Below, piece by piece: positions 18,658-28,700 of a DNA stretch of 64,000 bases. A program made the position numbers and the translations under genes. The notes beneath the pieces are model-generated. The model searched no databases, had not been told where the DNA came from, and saw nothing but the letters and a program-made list of their open reading frames with translations. This stretch comes from Frankiales bacterium (GTDB lineage: Bacteria; Actinomycetota; Actinomycetes; Mycobacteriales; SCTD01). Each line of letters starts with the position of its first letter. Position 1 is the first letter of the stretch. The stretch covers positions 177,867-241,866 of the forward strand of contig JAODND010000089.1 in NCBI GenBank assembly GCA_025465465.1, read 5' to 3'.

Positions 18658-19323
18658 TCACTGCTTGACGTCGGTCAGGAGCCGTTTCACGTCCTCGACC
18701 GCTGAGCGGAGCAACCGGTAGCGGGAGAGGTTCACGAGCTTCACGACGAGGGGCACGGAGCGTTCGATAAGGGTGTAGGTCTTCGCCGTGCGTGGGCTTG
18801 CGTCATGCACCCAGTACAGAACGATGCCCATGGCATAGAGCCAGAGCAGCTCCGGCAGGTCGTCCTTCACGAGTGGCGAGACCTTGGTGCCGTCGAGCAC
18901 CCGGCCGTAGAGGGCGATCGCGCTGTCGCGGACGGGGCTCGACTCCTTGCTGAACGGCGACAACGGGCTGCTCGGGTCGGAGGCGTTGCGGAAGAACTTG
19001 CCGGCGAAGTCCTTGTAGGGCTCGGCCTCGTCGACCCAGGCCCGCACCACGCCGCGCAGGCGCGCCTCGAGCTCGGTTTCCTGTGCGAGGACCGTCTCGG
19101 CCAGCGACTCGTGCGCGGTCTGCAGCTGGTCGTAGAACCCGAGTACGAGGTCGTCCTTGCTGGCGAAGTAGTAGTAGGCGTTGCCGAGGGAGACTCTCGC
19201 CTCCTTGGCGATCGCCCGCATCGTCGTGCCGTCATAGCCATGCTCGCGGAACAGCTCCAGCGCGACGTCGACGATCCGCTGCCTTGTCTCCTGGCCGCGC
19301 GCCGACCCGGCCGAGGTGATCAC
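18658..19323 (-). CDS. TetR family regulator of the divergent TIGR01777 gene
   Basis: A 221-residue regulator. The DNA-binding domain spans about residues 10-58 (RQRIVDVALELFREHGYDGT, then VSLGNAYYYFASKDDLVL). The C-terminal domain has the pattern of TetR proteins controlling lipid or hydrophobic-compound genes, but the ligand is unknown. The GTG at 19323 overlaps the stop of a short upstream reading frame; a GTG 24 bases further upstream is the alternative. Two identical TGAAC-N2-GTTCA sites lie in the intergenic region and are the likely operators for both directions. Confidence 0.85.
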   Translation of the reverse strand: MITSAGSARGQETRQRIVDVALELFREHGYDGTTMRAIAKEARVSLGNAYYYFASKDDLVLGFYDQLQTAHESLAETVLAQETELEARLRGVVRAWVDEAEPYKDFAGKFFRNASDPSSPLSPFSKESSPVRDSAIALYGRVLDGTKVSPLVKDDLPELLWLYAMGIVLYWVHDASPRTAKTYTLIERSVPLVVKLVNLSRYRLLRSAVEDVKRLLTDVKQ

Positions 19324-19403
19324 GCGCCCGCCGGAGTGTTCGCACACGTCCTGAAGGCATCGAGCACGACGACCTGGCCACCGCCGTCATCCACCTGGTC
19401 CAT
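19320..19403 (-). CDS. Possible 27-residue leader ORF before tetR
   Basis: An ATG with GGGAGAGAA just upstream opens a 27-codon frame starting MDQVDDGGG, whose TGA overlaps the tetR GTG as GTGA. It could be a translated leader that couples translation to tetR. It has no recognisable family, and its coding status rests only on the ribosome site and the overlap. Confidence 0.25.
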   Translation of the reverse strand: MDQVDDGGGQVVVLDAFRTCANTPAGA

Positions 19404-19419
19404 GGTTCTCTCCCAGAGT

Positions 19420-19434
19420 CTGAACGTGTTCAAG
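19420..19434. promoter_or_regulatory. TetR operator candidate, site 1
   Basis: CTGAACGTGTTCAAG contains the inverted repeat TGAAC-GT-GTTCA. It lies 17 bases upstream of the short leader ORF and is identical over 15 bases to a second site exactly 60 bases away. Confidence 0.6.
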
Positions 19435-19479
19435 ATAATGAACGGTAGGGCTGGTGGGAACCCGATGCAAGGAGCTAAC

Positions 19480-19494
19480 CTGAACGTGTTCAAG
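19480..19494. promoter_or_regulatory. TetR operator candidate, site 2
   Basis: An identical 15-base copy of site 1, ending 25 bases before the ATG of the TIGR01777 gene, where a bound repressor would block that promoter. A further TGAAC half-site lies at 19439-19443. Confidence 0.6.
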
Positions 19495-19519
19495 TTCGCG
19501 ACGTCACTGTGAGGTCCTC

Positions 19520-20479
19520 ATGAAGATCGTGCTCCCGGGCGGCACAGGTCATGTCGGACGGCTGCTGCAGCGGTCGCTGTCGGAACATGAGGTGGTGGTG
19601 CTCAGCCGCAACCCATCTGCCGGTGAGGTCGAGTGGGACGGTCGGTCACTCGGCGCATGGGCGAAGCAGATCGACGGAGCCGACGCGGTCCTCAACCTGG
19701 CCGGCCGATCTGTCAGCTGCCGCTACACCGACGCCAACCTCGCGCAGCTGATGAGCTCGCGGGTCGATGCGGCGCGCATCATCGGCCAGGCGATCGCCCT
19801 GGCCGCGCGACCCCCGGTCGTGTGGCTGCAGATGAGCACGGCCACGATCTACGCCGACCGCCGCGATGCGGCCAACGACGAGGCGACGGGTGTCATCGGT
19901 GGCCACGAGCCGGGCGTTCCTGACTACTGGGAGTTCAGTGTCCGCATCGCCCGCCAGTGGGAGGCGGCACAGCATGAGCTCGACCTGACCGGCACCCGCC
20001 GGGTCGCGATGCGATCGGCCATGGTGATGAGCCCCGACCACGGCAGTGTCTTCGACGTCTTGTCCTGGATGGCCCGCGTGGGACTGGGTGGATCGGTCGC
20101 CGGTGGCGGGCAGTACGTGTCGTGGATTCACGGCCAGGACTTCGTGCGCGCGGTCGAGTTTCTCATCGACCACGACCTCGAAGGTCCTGTGAACCTGGCG
20201 GCGCCGGAGCCGTTGCCGCAGCGGGAGCTGATGCGCTCGCTGCGCCGGGCCTGGGGGCATCGCCCCGGCCTACCGGCGACAGCCTGGATGGCAGAGCTCG
20301 GCGCGTGGGTGCTGCGCAGCGACACCGAGCTGCTCCTGAAGAGCCGCCGCGTCGTCCCGGGCAGGCTGCTCGATGCCGGCTTCGTCTTCGAGCACCCGGC
20401 GTGGCCCGAAGCCGCGGTAGACCTCGTCCGCCAACGTCGGTCTTCCCGGCCTGTGGCCAGGGACGCTGGGCCGGCCTGA
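19520..20479 (+). CDS. TIGR01777 family NAD(P)-dependent epimerase-like protein
   Basis: A 319-residue extended short-chain dehydrogenase. The N-terminal nucleotide-binding loop is GGTGHVGR at residues 7-14; VLNLAGRSV and the late C-terminal DUF1731 segment (LLLKSRRVVPGRLLDAGFVF) define the TIGR01777/SDR39U family. The catalytic YxxxK of classical SDRs is not obvious, as is common in this family, whose substrate is not known. It is divergent from a tetR gene with paired operators, so it is probably inducible by the TetR ligand. Confidence 0.88.
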   Translation: MKIVLPGGTGHVGRLLQRSLSEHEVVVLSRNPSAGEVEWDGRSLGAWAKQIDGADAVLNLAGRSVSCRYTDANLAQLMSSRVDAARIIGQAIALAARPPVVWLQMSTATIYADRRDAANDEATGVIGGHEPGVPDYWEFSVRIARQWEAAQHELDLTGTRRVAMRSAMVMSPDHGSVFDVLSWMARVGLGGSVAGGGQYVSWIHGQDFVRAVEFLIDHDLEGPVNLAAPEPLPQRELMRSLRRAWGHRPGLPATAWMAELGAWVLRSDTELLLKSRRVVPGRLLDAGFVFEHPAWPEAAVDLVRQRRSSRPVARDAGPA

Positions 20480-20573
20480 CAGCAGGTCCCACAGCGCGAG
20501 ACATCGGACGTCGACTGGGCCAACGCTCATCAGTCGGAGCGGCCCGTCCCGACGTCTGGGACGCGAGAGGAGC

Positions 20574-23500
20574 TCAGGCGCGGAGCCGGAGACCTCGCGG
20601 GGTGGGGTGGAAGCCCGCGGCCTCGAGGGCCGCACCGAGCGGTGACGACAGGGCGGCCGCGCCGTCGGTCTTCTCGACCGTGAGCCTGCCGAGAGCTCCC
20701 TCGCGCACGGCCAGGGCAAGCGCGTCGGCCGCGGGTCCGACGAGCGACTCGTCCTCGGTGAACGACAGCAGCGTCTTGCCACCCCGCTCGACATAGAGCA
20801 CGAGCTGCCCGTCGACGAGGACGACCAGAGCACCTGCCTTGCGCCCGGGCTTGTGGCCCTCGAGGCGGGGCCACTCGAGGGCGGCGCCGAAGGGGTTGGC
20901 GGGATCAGTGGCAGCGATGACCGCTGCGCGGGCCTCGTCGCGTCGGCGTCGCTGGGCATCCCAGCCGCCGGGGACCGGCGCGGTCCAGAGCGGTTCCTCG
21001 TCGCGGGGCTTGCCGAGGGCACGCATGCGGTCGACGGCGCCGGGGGCGGCGAACTGCGCGGCGCCGAGCCCCTCGACGAAGTAGCCGCGACGCACCCGCC
21101 CCGACTCCTCGAACGCCTTGAGGACGGGGTAGACGGCCGAGAACCCACCTGCGACCCGCTCCGCCATGACGGCGCCACGGGTGACGACGCCGTGCCGTTC
21201 GAGAAGCGCTTCCGCGAGGGCATGGGTGCGACGGGTCGTGTCGGACGAACGAGGGGGCAGCCGCGACCAGCGCCCGGCCATCGTCGGCGGTCCGGTGCGC
21301 GACGGGAGGGCGCGGCCGACCCGGGCGCGGCTGCGCACCGGACCGCGGCGCGCGGTGTGCGTCGACCTCCCGGCTCCGAGCGAGGCGCGCAGCGGCGCGA
21401 GGGTGTCGTTGGTGAGCTCACCGGCCCAGACCAGGTCCCAGACGGCCTGCTGGAGGGCAACGTCATCGGTCGGGCCGACGCGGTCCGCCAGCGATCGGAA
21501 GAACAGTGCCTGGCCTTCGCCAAGGGCGTCGAGCACCGCGCGGTGCAGCGTGGACTGCTCGAGGTCGAGCACCGGCGGCAGGAGCAGGTCGGCGGAGTCG
21601 GCAAGCTGCAGCGACACCCAGCCGTCGCTGCCGGGCAGCGAACCGCCGCCCGCCCACAGCACCTCGCCGGAGGAGGTCAGCTCGTCGAGCATCGAGGGTG
21701 AGTAGCCGGCGACCCGCGATGGCAGCACGAGGGTCTCCAGAGCGGAGGCCGGGAGCAGCGCGCCCTGCAGCTGCTCCACTGCCCGCGCCAGTCCGTCGAT
21801 GCCGCGGCCTCCCGACGTACCCATGCCTTGCCACACGGGCAGGAACCGGGCCAGCGACTCGGGTGGGACGGGCTCGACCTCCTTGCGGAGCTTGGCGAGT
21901 GAGCGGCGGCGCAGCGAGCGCAGCACCTCCGCGTCGCACCATTCGAGGCCGACGCCGCCGGGCCGGAACTCACCGTGCACGACCCGGCCGGTGGCCGACA
22001 AGCGCGCCAGCGCACCGTCGACGACGGCGACCCCCAGGCCGAAGCGGGCTGCGGCGTCGGCGGCGAGGAACGGCCCGTGCGTGCGGGCGTAGCGCGAGAC
22101 CAGGTCGCCGATCGGATCGCGCACGGGCTCGAGGAAGGCCTCCGGGATGCCGACGGGCAGCGCCACGCCGAGAGCGTCCTGCAGCCGGCCGGCATCCTCG
22201 ATGGCAGCCCACCGTTGCTCGCCCGCGAGGCGCACGCGGATGGCCCGCCGCTGCTCCTCGAGGGACGCCAGCCAGGCGGGGGAGGCACCGCGTTCGACGA
22301 GCTCGTCCGTGGTCAGGTCGCCGACGACGCGAAGCAGGTCGGCGACCGCCTCCTCGTCGCGCAGCTCCCGGTCGAGTCGCTGCACCTCGATCTCGACCTC
22401 AGCCAGGGCGTCAGCGTCGATGAGCTCCCGCAGCTCGGCCTGGCCGAGCAGCTCGGCGAGCAGGGCGGTGTCGAGGGACAGTGCCTGCGCCCGCCGCTCG
22501 GCGAGCGGCGAGTCACCCTCGTACATGAAGGCGCCGATGTAGCCGAACAGCAACGACCGCGCGAACGGCGAGGGCTGCTGCGTCTCGACCTCGACGAACC
22601 GGACCTTGCGCGACGCGACGTCCTCCATCAGCCCGACGAGGCCCGGCACGTCGAACACGTCCTGCAGCACCTCGCGCATGGTCTCGAGCACGATCGGGAA
22701 GCTGCCGTACTGCGACGCCACTCCCAGCAGCTGCGCTGCCCGCTGCCGCTGCTGCCACAAAGGGGTGCGGCGGGTCGGGTTGCGCCGGGGGAGAAGCAAC
22801 GCCCGTGCTGCGCACTCGCGGAACCGCGCAGCGAACAGCGCCGACCCGCCGACCTGGTCGCGCACGAGCTGCTCGACCTCGTCCGGCTCGAAGATGGCCG
22901 ACAGCCCCGAGGGGGGCTCGTCGGTCTCGGGCAGCCGCAGCACGATGCCGTCGTCGGAGTGCATCGACTGCACGTCGACGCCGTAGGCCTCCTGCAGCCG
23001 TGCCGAGAGAGCCAGGGCCCATGGCTGGTTGATCTGCGCCCCGAACGGCGAGTGGATCGCGAGCCGCCAGTCGCCGAGCTCGTCGCGGAAGCGCTCGACC
23101 AGGATGGTGCGGTCGTCGGGCAGGACGCCGGTGGCCTGCTGCTGCTCCTGGAGGTAGGCCAGCAGGTTGTCGGCGGCGTAGGCGTCGAGGCCCGCGGACC
23201 TCAGGCGCTCCAGGGCCACCGGTGGCTCGAGAGCGACCATCTCGCGGAGGAACGCCCCGAGCGCCCGACCGAGCTCGATCGGCCGACCCGGTGCATCGCC
23301 GTGCCAGTAGGGCATCCGGCCCGGCTGACCGGGTGCCGGAGTGACGAGCACCTGGTCGTGGCTGATGTCCTCGATCCGCCACGCTGACGATCCGAGCAGG
23401 AAGACGTCGCCGACGCGGGACTCGTAGACCATCTCCTCATCGAGCTCGCCGACGCGGCTCTTCTTCGCGCCGACGAGGAAGACGCCGAACATGCCCCGGT

Positions 23501-25100
23501 CGGGGATGGTGCCGCCGCTGGTGACGGCAAGTCGTTGCGCCCCAGGCCTTCCGGCGATCACACCCGTGACGCGGTCCCAGGTGATGCGGGGCCGCAGCTC
23601 GGCGAACTCGTCGCTCGGATAGCGGCCTGACAGCATGTCGAGGACGGCCTCCAGAGCACTGGCCGGCAGCGAGGCGAAGGGCGCCGCCCGACGGACGACT
23701 GCGGCGAGCTCGTCGACCTCCCACGCGTCGAGGGCGCACATCGCGACGATCTGCTGGGCCAGGACGTCGAGCGGGTTGCGAGGGTAGGTCGTGGATTCGA
23801 TGCCGCCGGCGACCATCCGCTCGGCGACGACGGCGCACTGGACGAGGTCGCCGCGGTACTTGGGAAGGACCACGCCCCTCGACACGGCCCCGACCTGGTG
23901 CCCGGCGCGTCCGACCCGCTGCAGACCGGAGGCGACCGACGGTGGCGACTCGACCTGGATCACCAGGTCGACGGCGCCCATGTCGATGCCGAGCTCCAGC
24001 GACGACGTGGCGACGACGGCGGGCAGCCGCCCGGCTTTCAGCGCCTCCTCGATCTCGACCCGCTGCTCGCGGGAGACCGAACCGTGGTGCGCGCGGGCGA
24101 TCTCGACCGTGCCCTCCGACCGGCCGACCCCTCCCTGCCCCGGGTGCTGGGCGGGGAACGACGCGAGGTCGGGCAGCGGCCCGGCGGCCCGCTCGGTGGC
24201 GATCTCGTTGAGGCGCGAGGTGAGCCGCTCCGCCGTACGCCGGCTGTTGCAGAACACGATCGTCGATCGGTGCTGCTCGACGAGGTCGACGATGCGCTCC
24301 TCGAGGGCCGGCCAGATCGACGCCCGGCGCTGGTTGCCCGCCGCCGACCCCTCGACGGCCGCGGCCTCGCCGAGCTCGGTCATGTCCTCGACCGGGACGA
24401 CGACGGACACCTCGATCGTCTTGGTGGCAGGCGGTTGGACGACGGTGACGGCGCGGGAACCTCCGAGGAACCGCGCGACCTCGTCGACCGGGCGCACGGT
24501 CGCGGACAGACCGATCCGCTGAGCCGGCTTGTCGAGCAGGGCGTCGAGCCGCTCCAGGCTGACCGCCAAGTGGGCGCCGCGCTTGGTGCCGGAGACGGCG
24601 TGCACCTCGTCGATGATGACCGTCTCGACGCCGCGCAGGGAGTCGCGGGCGGCGGAGGTCAGCACCAGGAACAACGACTCGGGCGTCGTGATGAAGATGT
24701 CCGGTGGGGTCTTCCCGAAGGCCCGTCGCTCGTCGGCGGGGGTGTCCCCGGAGCGGGTTGCGACCCGGATGTCCGGGACAGGGAAGCCGAGCCGCTGCGC
24801 GGCCTGCCGGATGCCGGTGAGCGGCGCCCGGAGGTTGCGCTCGACGTCGACGGCCAGCGCCTTCAGCGGGCTGACGTAGAGCACCCGGCAGCGGCGCTTG
24901 GGGTCGTCGGGCACAGCCGTCGAGGCGAGCCGGTCGAGCGACCAGAGGAAGGCCGACAGGGTCTTGCCCGAACCGGTCGGGGCCACCACGAGGGTGTCCT
25001 GGCCGCGGGAGATCGCGTCCCAGGCGCCGACCTGCGCGGCCGTCGGTGCGGCGAACGCACCGTCGAACCATGCACGTGTCGCCGGGCTGAAGCGCTCCAT
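20574..25100 (-). CDS. lhr: Lhr-type ATP-dependent DNA helicase
   Basis: A 1508-residue superfamily 2 helicase. Walker A is APTGSGKTLSAFLW near residue 40, motif II is IIDEVHAV, motif III is SATVRP, and motif VI is QRVGRAGHQ. These are followed by the winged-helix and Lhr-core domains, with a long C-terminal region to full Lhr length. Lhr is a 3'-5' helicase linked to DNA repair; the mycobacterial enzyme is damage-inducible. The ATG at 25100 begins MERFSPATRAWF, the usual Lhr N-terminus. No SOS box was seen upstream. It is divergent from a flavin-binding gene. Confidence 0.94.
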   Translation of the reverse strand: MERFSPATRAWFDGAFAAPTAAQVGAWDAISRGQDTLVVAPTGSGKTLSAFLWSLDRLASTAVPDDPKRRCRVLYVSPLKALAVDVERNLRAPLTGIRQAAQRLGFPVPDIRVATRSGDTPADERRAFGKTPPDIFITTPESLFLVLTSAARDSLRGVETVIIDEVHAVSGTKRGAHLAVSLERLDALLDKPAQRIGLSATVRPVDEVARFLGGSRAVTVVQPPATKTIEVSVVVPVEDMTELGEAAAVEGSAAGNQRRASIWPALEERIVDLVEQHRSTIVFCNSRRTAERLTSRLNEIATERAAGPLPDLASFPAQHPGQGGVGRSEGTVEIARAHHGSVSREQRVEIEEALKAGRLPAVVATSSLELGIDMGAVDLVIQVESPPSVASGLQRVGRAGHQVGAVSRGVVLPKYRGDLVQCAVVAERMVAGGIESTTYPRNPLDVLAQQIVAMCALDAWEVDELAAVVRRAAPFASLPASALEAVLDMLSGRYPSDEFAELRPRITWDRVTGVIAGRPGAQRLAVTSGGTIPDRGMFGVFLVGAKKSRVGELDEEMVYESRVGDVFLLGSSAWRIEDISHDQVLVTPAPGQPGRMPYWHGDAPGRPIELGRALGAFLREMVALEPPVALERLRSAGLDAYAADNLLAYLQEQQQATGVLPDDRTILVERFRDELGDWRLAIHSPFGAQINQPWALALSARLQEAYGVDVQSMHSDDGIVLRLPETDEPPSGLSAIFEPDEVEQLVRDQVGGSALFAARFRECAARALLLPRRNPTRRTPLWQQRQRAAQLLGVASQYGSFPIVLETMREVLQDVFDVPGLVGLMEDVASRKVRFVEVETQQPSPFARSLLFGYIGAFMYEGDSPLAERRAQALSLDTALLAELLGQAELRELIDADALAEVEIEVQRLDRELRDEEAVADLLRVVGDLTTDELVERGASPAWLASLEEQRRAIRVRLAGEQRWAAIEDAGRLQDALGVALPVGIPEAFLEPVRDPIGDLVSRYARTHGPFLAADAAARFGLGVAVVDGALARLSATGRVVHGEFRPGGVGLEWCDAEVLRSLRRRSLAKLRKEVEPVPPESLARFLPVWQGMGTSGGRGIDGLARAVEQLQGALLPASALETLVLPSRVAGYSPSMLDELTSSGEVLWAGGGSLPGSDGWVSLQLADSADLLLPPVLDLEQSTLHRAVLDALGEGQALFFRSLADRVGPTDDVALQQAVWDLVWAGELTNDTLAPLRASLGAGRSTHTARRGPVRSRARVGRALPSRTGPPTMAGRWSRLPPRSSDTTRRTHALAEALLERHGVVTRGAVMAERVAGGFSAVYPVLKAFEESGRVRRGYFVEGLGAAQFAAPGAVDRMRALGKPRDEEPLWTAPVPGGWDAQRRRRDEARAAVIAATDPANPFGAALEWPRLEGHKPGRKAGALVVLVDGQLVLYVERGGKTLLSFTEDESLVGPAADALALAVREGALGRLTVEKTDGAAALSSPLGAALEAAGFHPTPRGLRLRA

Positions 25101-25165
25101 GAGGCGTCCAGTCTGTCAGTCACCGCCGACAGATGAGTTCGCGGGAACGGCGACGTCTACCGACC

Positions 25166-25681
25166 ATGGACATTGCGCTCGACCCTCGCTACAGCGACCC
25201 CGGCAGCGAAGCGACCCCGTGGGAGGTCACCGCGTCGGTGCTCGGGGACGCCGAGATGTTCACGATCACGACGGTGCGCGCCGACGGCCGCCCCCACGTC
25301 GTCCCGCTGCTCGCTCTGTGGGACGCCGGTGCCCTGCATCTGGTCACCGGCCCCGACGAGCAGAAATGCCGCAACCTGCGGCACGCGTCGCTGATCACCC
25401 TCACCACGACGACGGGCAACCGCTTCGCCCAGGGCGTCGACGTCACGGTCGAGGGGCAGGCCCGCCGCGTCACCGACCAGAACCGGCTCGAGCAACTGGC
25501 TGTGCTGTGGCCGCAGCGGTTCGGCAGCGAGTGGCACTACGAGGTCCGGGACGGATCCTTCTGGCACGAGCCGGGAGAGGCCCACGTCTTCGCGCTCGAG
25601 CCCGACGTGGTGCGCACCTTCACCCGCGGCCCGTACCGGCAGACGACGTACAGAAACATGAGTGATCTTCACCTTTTGTGA
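25166..25681 (+). CDS. Pyridoxamine-5'-phosphate-oxidase-like FMN/F420-binding protein
   Basis: A 171-residue split beta-barrel protein. The pattern FTITTVRADGRPHVVPLLALW followed by CRNLRHASLITLTT and VTVEGQARRV is typical of the PNPOx-like family that binds FMN or F420. The exact reaction is unknown. The ATG at 25166 gives the usual family start (MDIALDPRYSDPG); an in-frame ATG at 25133 would add 11 basic residues. It is followed after 21 bases by the acylase gene. Confidence 0.8.
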   Translation: MDIALDPRYSDPGSEATPWEVTASVLGDAEMFTITTVRADGRPHVVPLLALWDAGALHLVTGPDEQKCRNLRHASLITLTTTTGNRFAQGVDVTVEGQARRVTDQNRLEQLAVLWPQRFGSEWHYEVRDGSFWHEPGEAHVFALEPDVVRTFTRGPYRQTTYRNMSDLHLL

Positions 25682-25702
25682 CAAAGATGAGACGATCACC
25701 CG

Positions 25703-28700
25703 ATGCGTCCTCTTCGTCCCCTGGCCGTGCTGTGCGTGCTTGCCGCCTCCCTGGGCGCGCCGCCGGCGCATGCCACCGAGCTCGACAGCTACACCGCCCA
25801 TGGCGAGATCCTCAACATCCTGCCGCCAGGGAGCAACGGCAACGTCGACGTCGCCAAGCTCGCGGCGCTGGGCGTCACCAACCTCCCGAACGTCGTCTCG
25901 ACCCCGAGCGACCCCAAGGGCGCCCTCGCCACGGCGACCCCGACGAGTCCCGCGCACTTCGCCGACCAGCTCGAGATGTACGACGCACTGAGCAAGGTCA
26001 GCCCCGGCACCCTGTCGGACGGCGACCTCACGAAGTACTACAAGGACGCCCGTCTCGGAGTCGCGCCCGCCGATGTCGTCAGCACCGAGTCACCCCGGCC
26101 GGGCCTCACGATCGTGCGGGACCGGTTCGGTGTCCCGCACATCACGGGCGCCACCGACGAGGACGTCGCCTTCGGAGCGGGATACGCCAACATCGAGGAC
26201 CGGATGTTCCTCACCGACGTGCTGCGTCACACCGGTGCCGCAAACATGGCCGAGTTCGTCGGGCCGTCGCCAGCCAACATCCACATGGATGCCGCGCAGC
26301 TGCGGATCGCGCCCTACACGCCGGCACAGGCGACGGCCCAGATCGCGACCGTCGCGAAGCGCTACGGCCACGAGGGCACCGTCCTGCTCCAGCGCCTCGA
26401 CGCGATGCTCGCCGGCATGAACGCGGCGCAGGACGCGCTCTGCCCGGCGAAGACGCTGATCCCGATCCCCGGCAGCACCGGTGTCGGCTTCGGCGTCAAC
26501 TGCCCGGTCGAGTACGCCGCGCTGCAGAAGGCACCGACGCCCTACACCCGCGCCGACATCGTCTACATCGCCTCGCTCGTCGGCGGCATCTTCGGCAAGG
26601 GCGGTGGCGGCGAGGCGGAGAACGCCCGCTGGTACCAGCAGCTCAAGGCGAAGTACGGCGAGGCGACCGCCCGCAAGGTCTACGACGACCTCCGCGAGAA
26701 GAACGACCCCGAGGCGCCGACGTCCTCACCGCTCACCCAGAAGTACGGCGGTGGCGGCATCGACCCAGATCTGCCGGGGGTCGCGGAACCCGACCTCAAC
26801 CCGTCCGCGACCGCGCCCGGCACGGGCTCGGACGCCGGCGGCTCCACGACGCCGATCCCCGCGCCGCCGCTGGACCAGCCGAACGTCGTCGACGGTCCCT
26901 TCGGACCGATCGACCTCGGCCTCACGCAGCACGGCATGAGCAACGCGCTGCTCGTCGACGCCAAGCACTCCGCCGACGGTCACCCGACGGTCGTCTTCGG
27001 CCCGCAGACCGGCTACTACACGCCACAGCTGCTGGTGGAGCAGGACCTCAACGGTCCGCACATCAAAGCCCGCGGGGTGTCGTTCGCCGGCACCAACCTG
27101 GTCGTCGAGCTCGGCCACGGGGTGGACTACGCCTGGTCGGCCACGAGCGCCTCCAACGACATCGTCGACACCGTCGTCGAACGGCTCTGCGGTCCTGGTG
27201 GGGTCAACAGCACGTCGTACCTGGTGGGCAGCACGTGCACCCCCATGGAGAAGTACACGCACACGGAGACGGCCAACCCCAACGTCAGCTCGTCCGCGAC
27301 TCCGCCGCAGACCCTGAACTTCCTCGTCCTCAAGACGCGGCACGGTGTCGTGCAGGGTCGCACCACGGTCGGTGGCAAGCCGGTCGCGATCGTCACCACC
27401 CGCACGACCTACAACCACGAGGTCGACAGCGTGGTCGGCTTCAGCCGGCTGCAGGACCCGACCTACGTGCACGACGCGACGAGCTTCCAGCACGCGGTCA
27501 GCGCGATCGACTACACCTTCAACTGGTTCTACACCGACGACCGCGACATCTCCTACTTCAGCTCCGGTCTGCTCCCGCGACGGGCCGCCGGCTATGACTG
27601 GGACCTCCCGCACTGGGGCGACCCGAAGTACGACGACCAGGGGTCGCTGCCGTTCGACGCACACGTCCATGTGACGAATCCCGCGACCGGATATCTCGTC
27701 TCCTGGAACAACAAGGCAGCACCCGGGTTCTCGGCGGCGGACAACGCCTGGGGGTACGGCGCGGTCTACCGCTCGCTCGCCCTCGAGGACCGGGTGAAGG
27801 CGCGCATCGCCGGCAACCGCAAGGTGACCCGGCCGCAGCTGGTCGAGGCCATGATCGACGGTGGCACGGTGGACGTGCGGGCCGCCTACCTGCTCCCCAT
27901 GGTGCTCAAGGTGCTGGGCACCCCGACGGACCCCGTCGAGAGGAGCAGCGTCGCTCTGCTCAAGGCCTGGCTCGCCGACGGTGCGCACCGGGTGGACCGC
28001 GCCCGCACGGGGACCTACCCGCACCAGGCCGCCATCGACCTGTTCGATGCCTGGTGGGACCCGTCAGGTGCGGGTGTCACCGGCACCGCATCGCTGCCGA
28101 AGGACGTCCTGCGCGGCACTCTCGGCTCGCTCGTCGACCAGCTGCCCAAGGGCCTTGATGACCATCCGCGTCAGGGCATCGGCTCGTCGTGGAACGGCGT
28201 GGCCTGGTACGGCTACGTCAGCAAGGACCTGCGGCAGGTCCTCGGTCAGCAGGTGGCAGGCCGCTACTCACGGACCTACTGCGGCAAGGGTGTCCTGACG
28301 ACCTGCCGCATGCAGCTGCTCGCTTCGCTGAGGTCTGCCGCCGGCGCGGCCGTGGCGGCCGAGGGGGTGTCCTCGGTCGACGCACTGACCTATGACAAGC
28401 GCAAGGACTTCATCCGTTCGGTCACAGCGGGAGTCGTGGGCGTGCGCGGCATCGACTGGCAGAACCGACCGACCTTCCAGCAGGCTGTGAAGCTCACCCA
28501 GCACCGCCCGCGCAGCGCGGCGGTCAGCACCCCGATCGCCTCGCCCGCAGGGCAGCTGGCGTCGACCGGCCCCGGGCCACTAGGGCTGGTGGCCGTGAGC
28601 TTGCTGGCCGCTGCGGTGGCCCTGCGTCAGCGGCGACCGAGCGCCCTTCGCCCGGGGCCCTGGCTGCGTGGTGAAGCGCTCCGCCTCGGTCAGGACGAGG

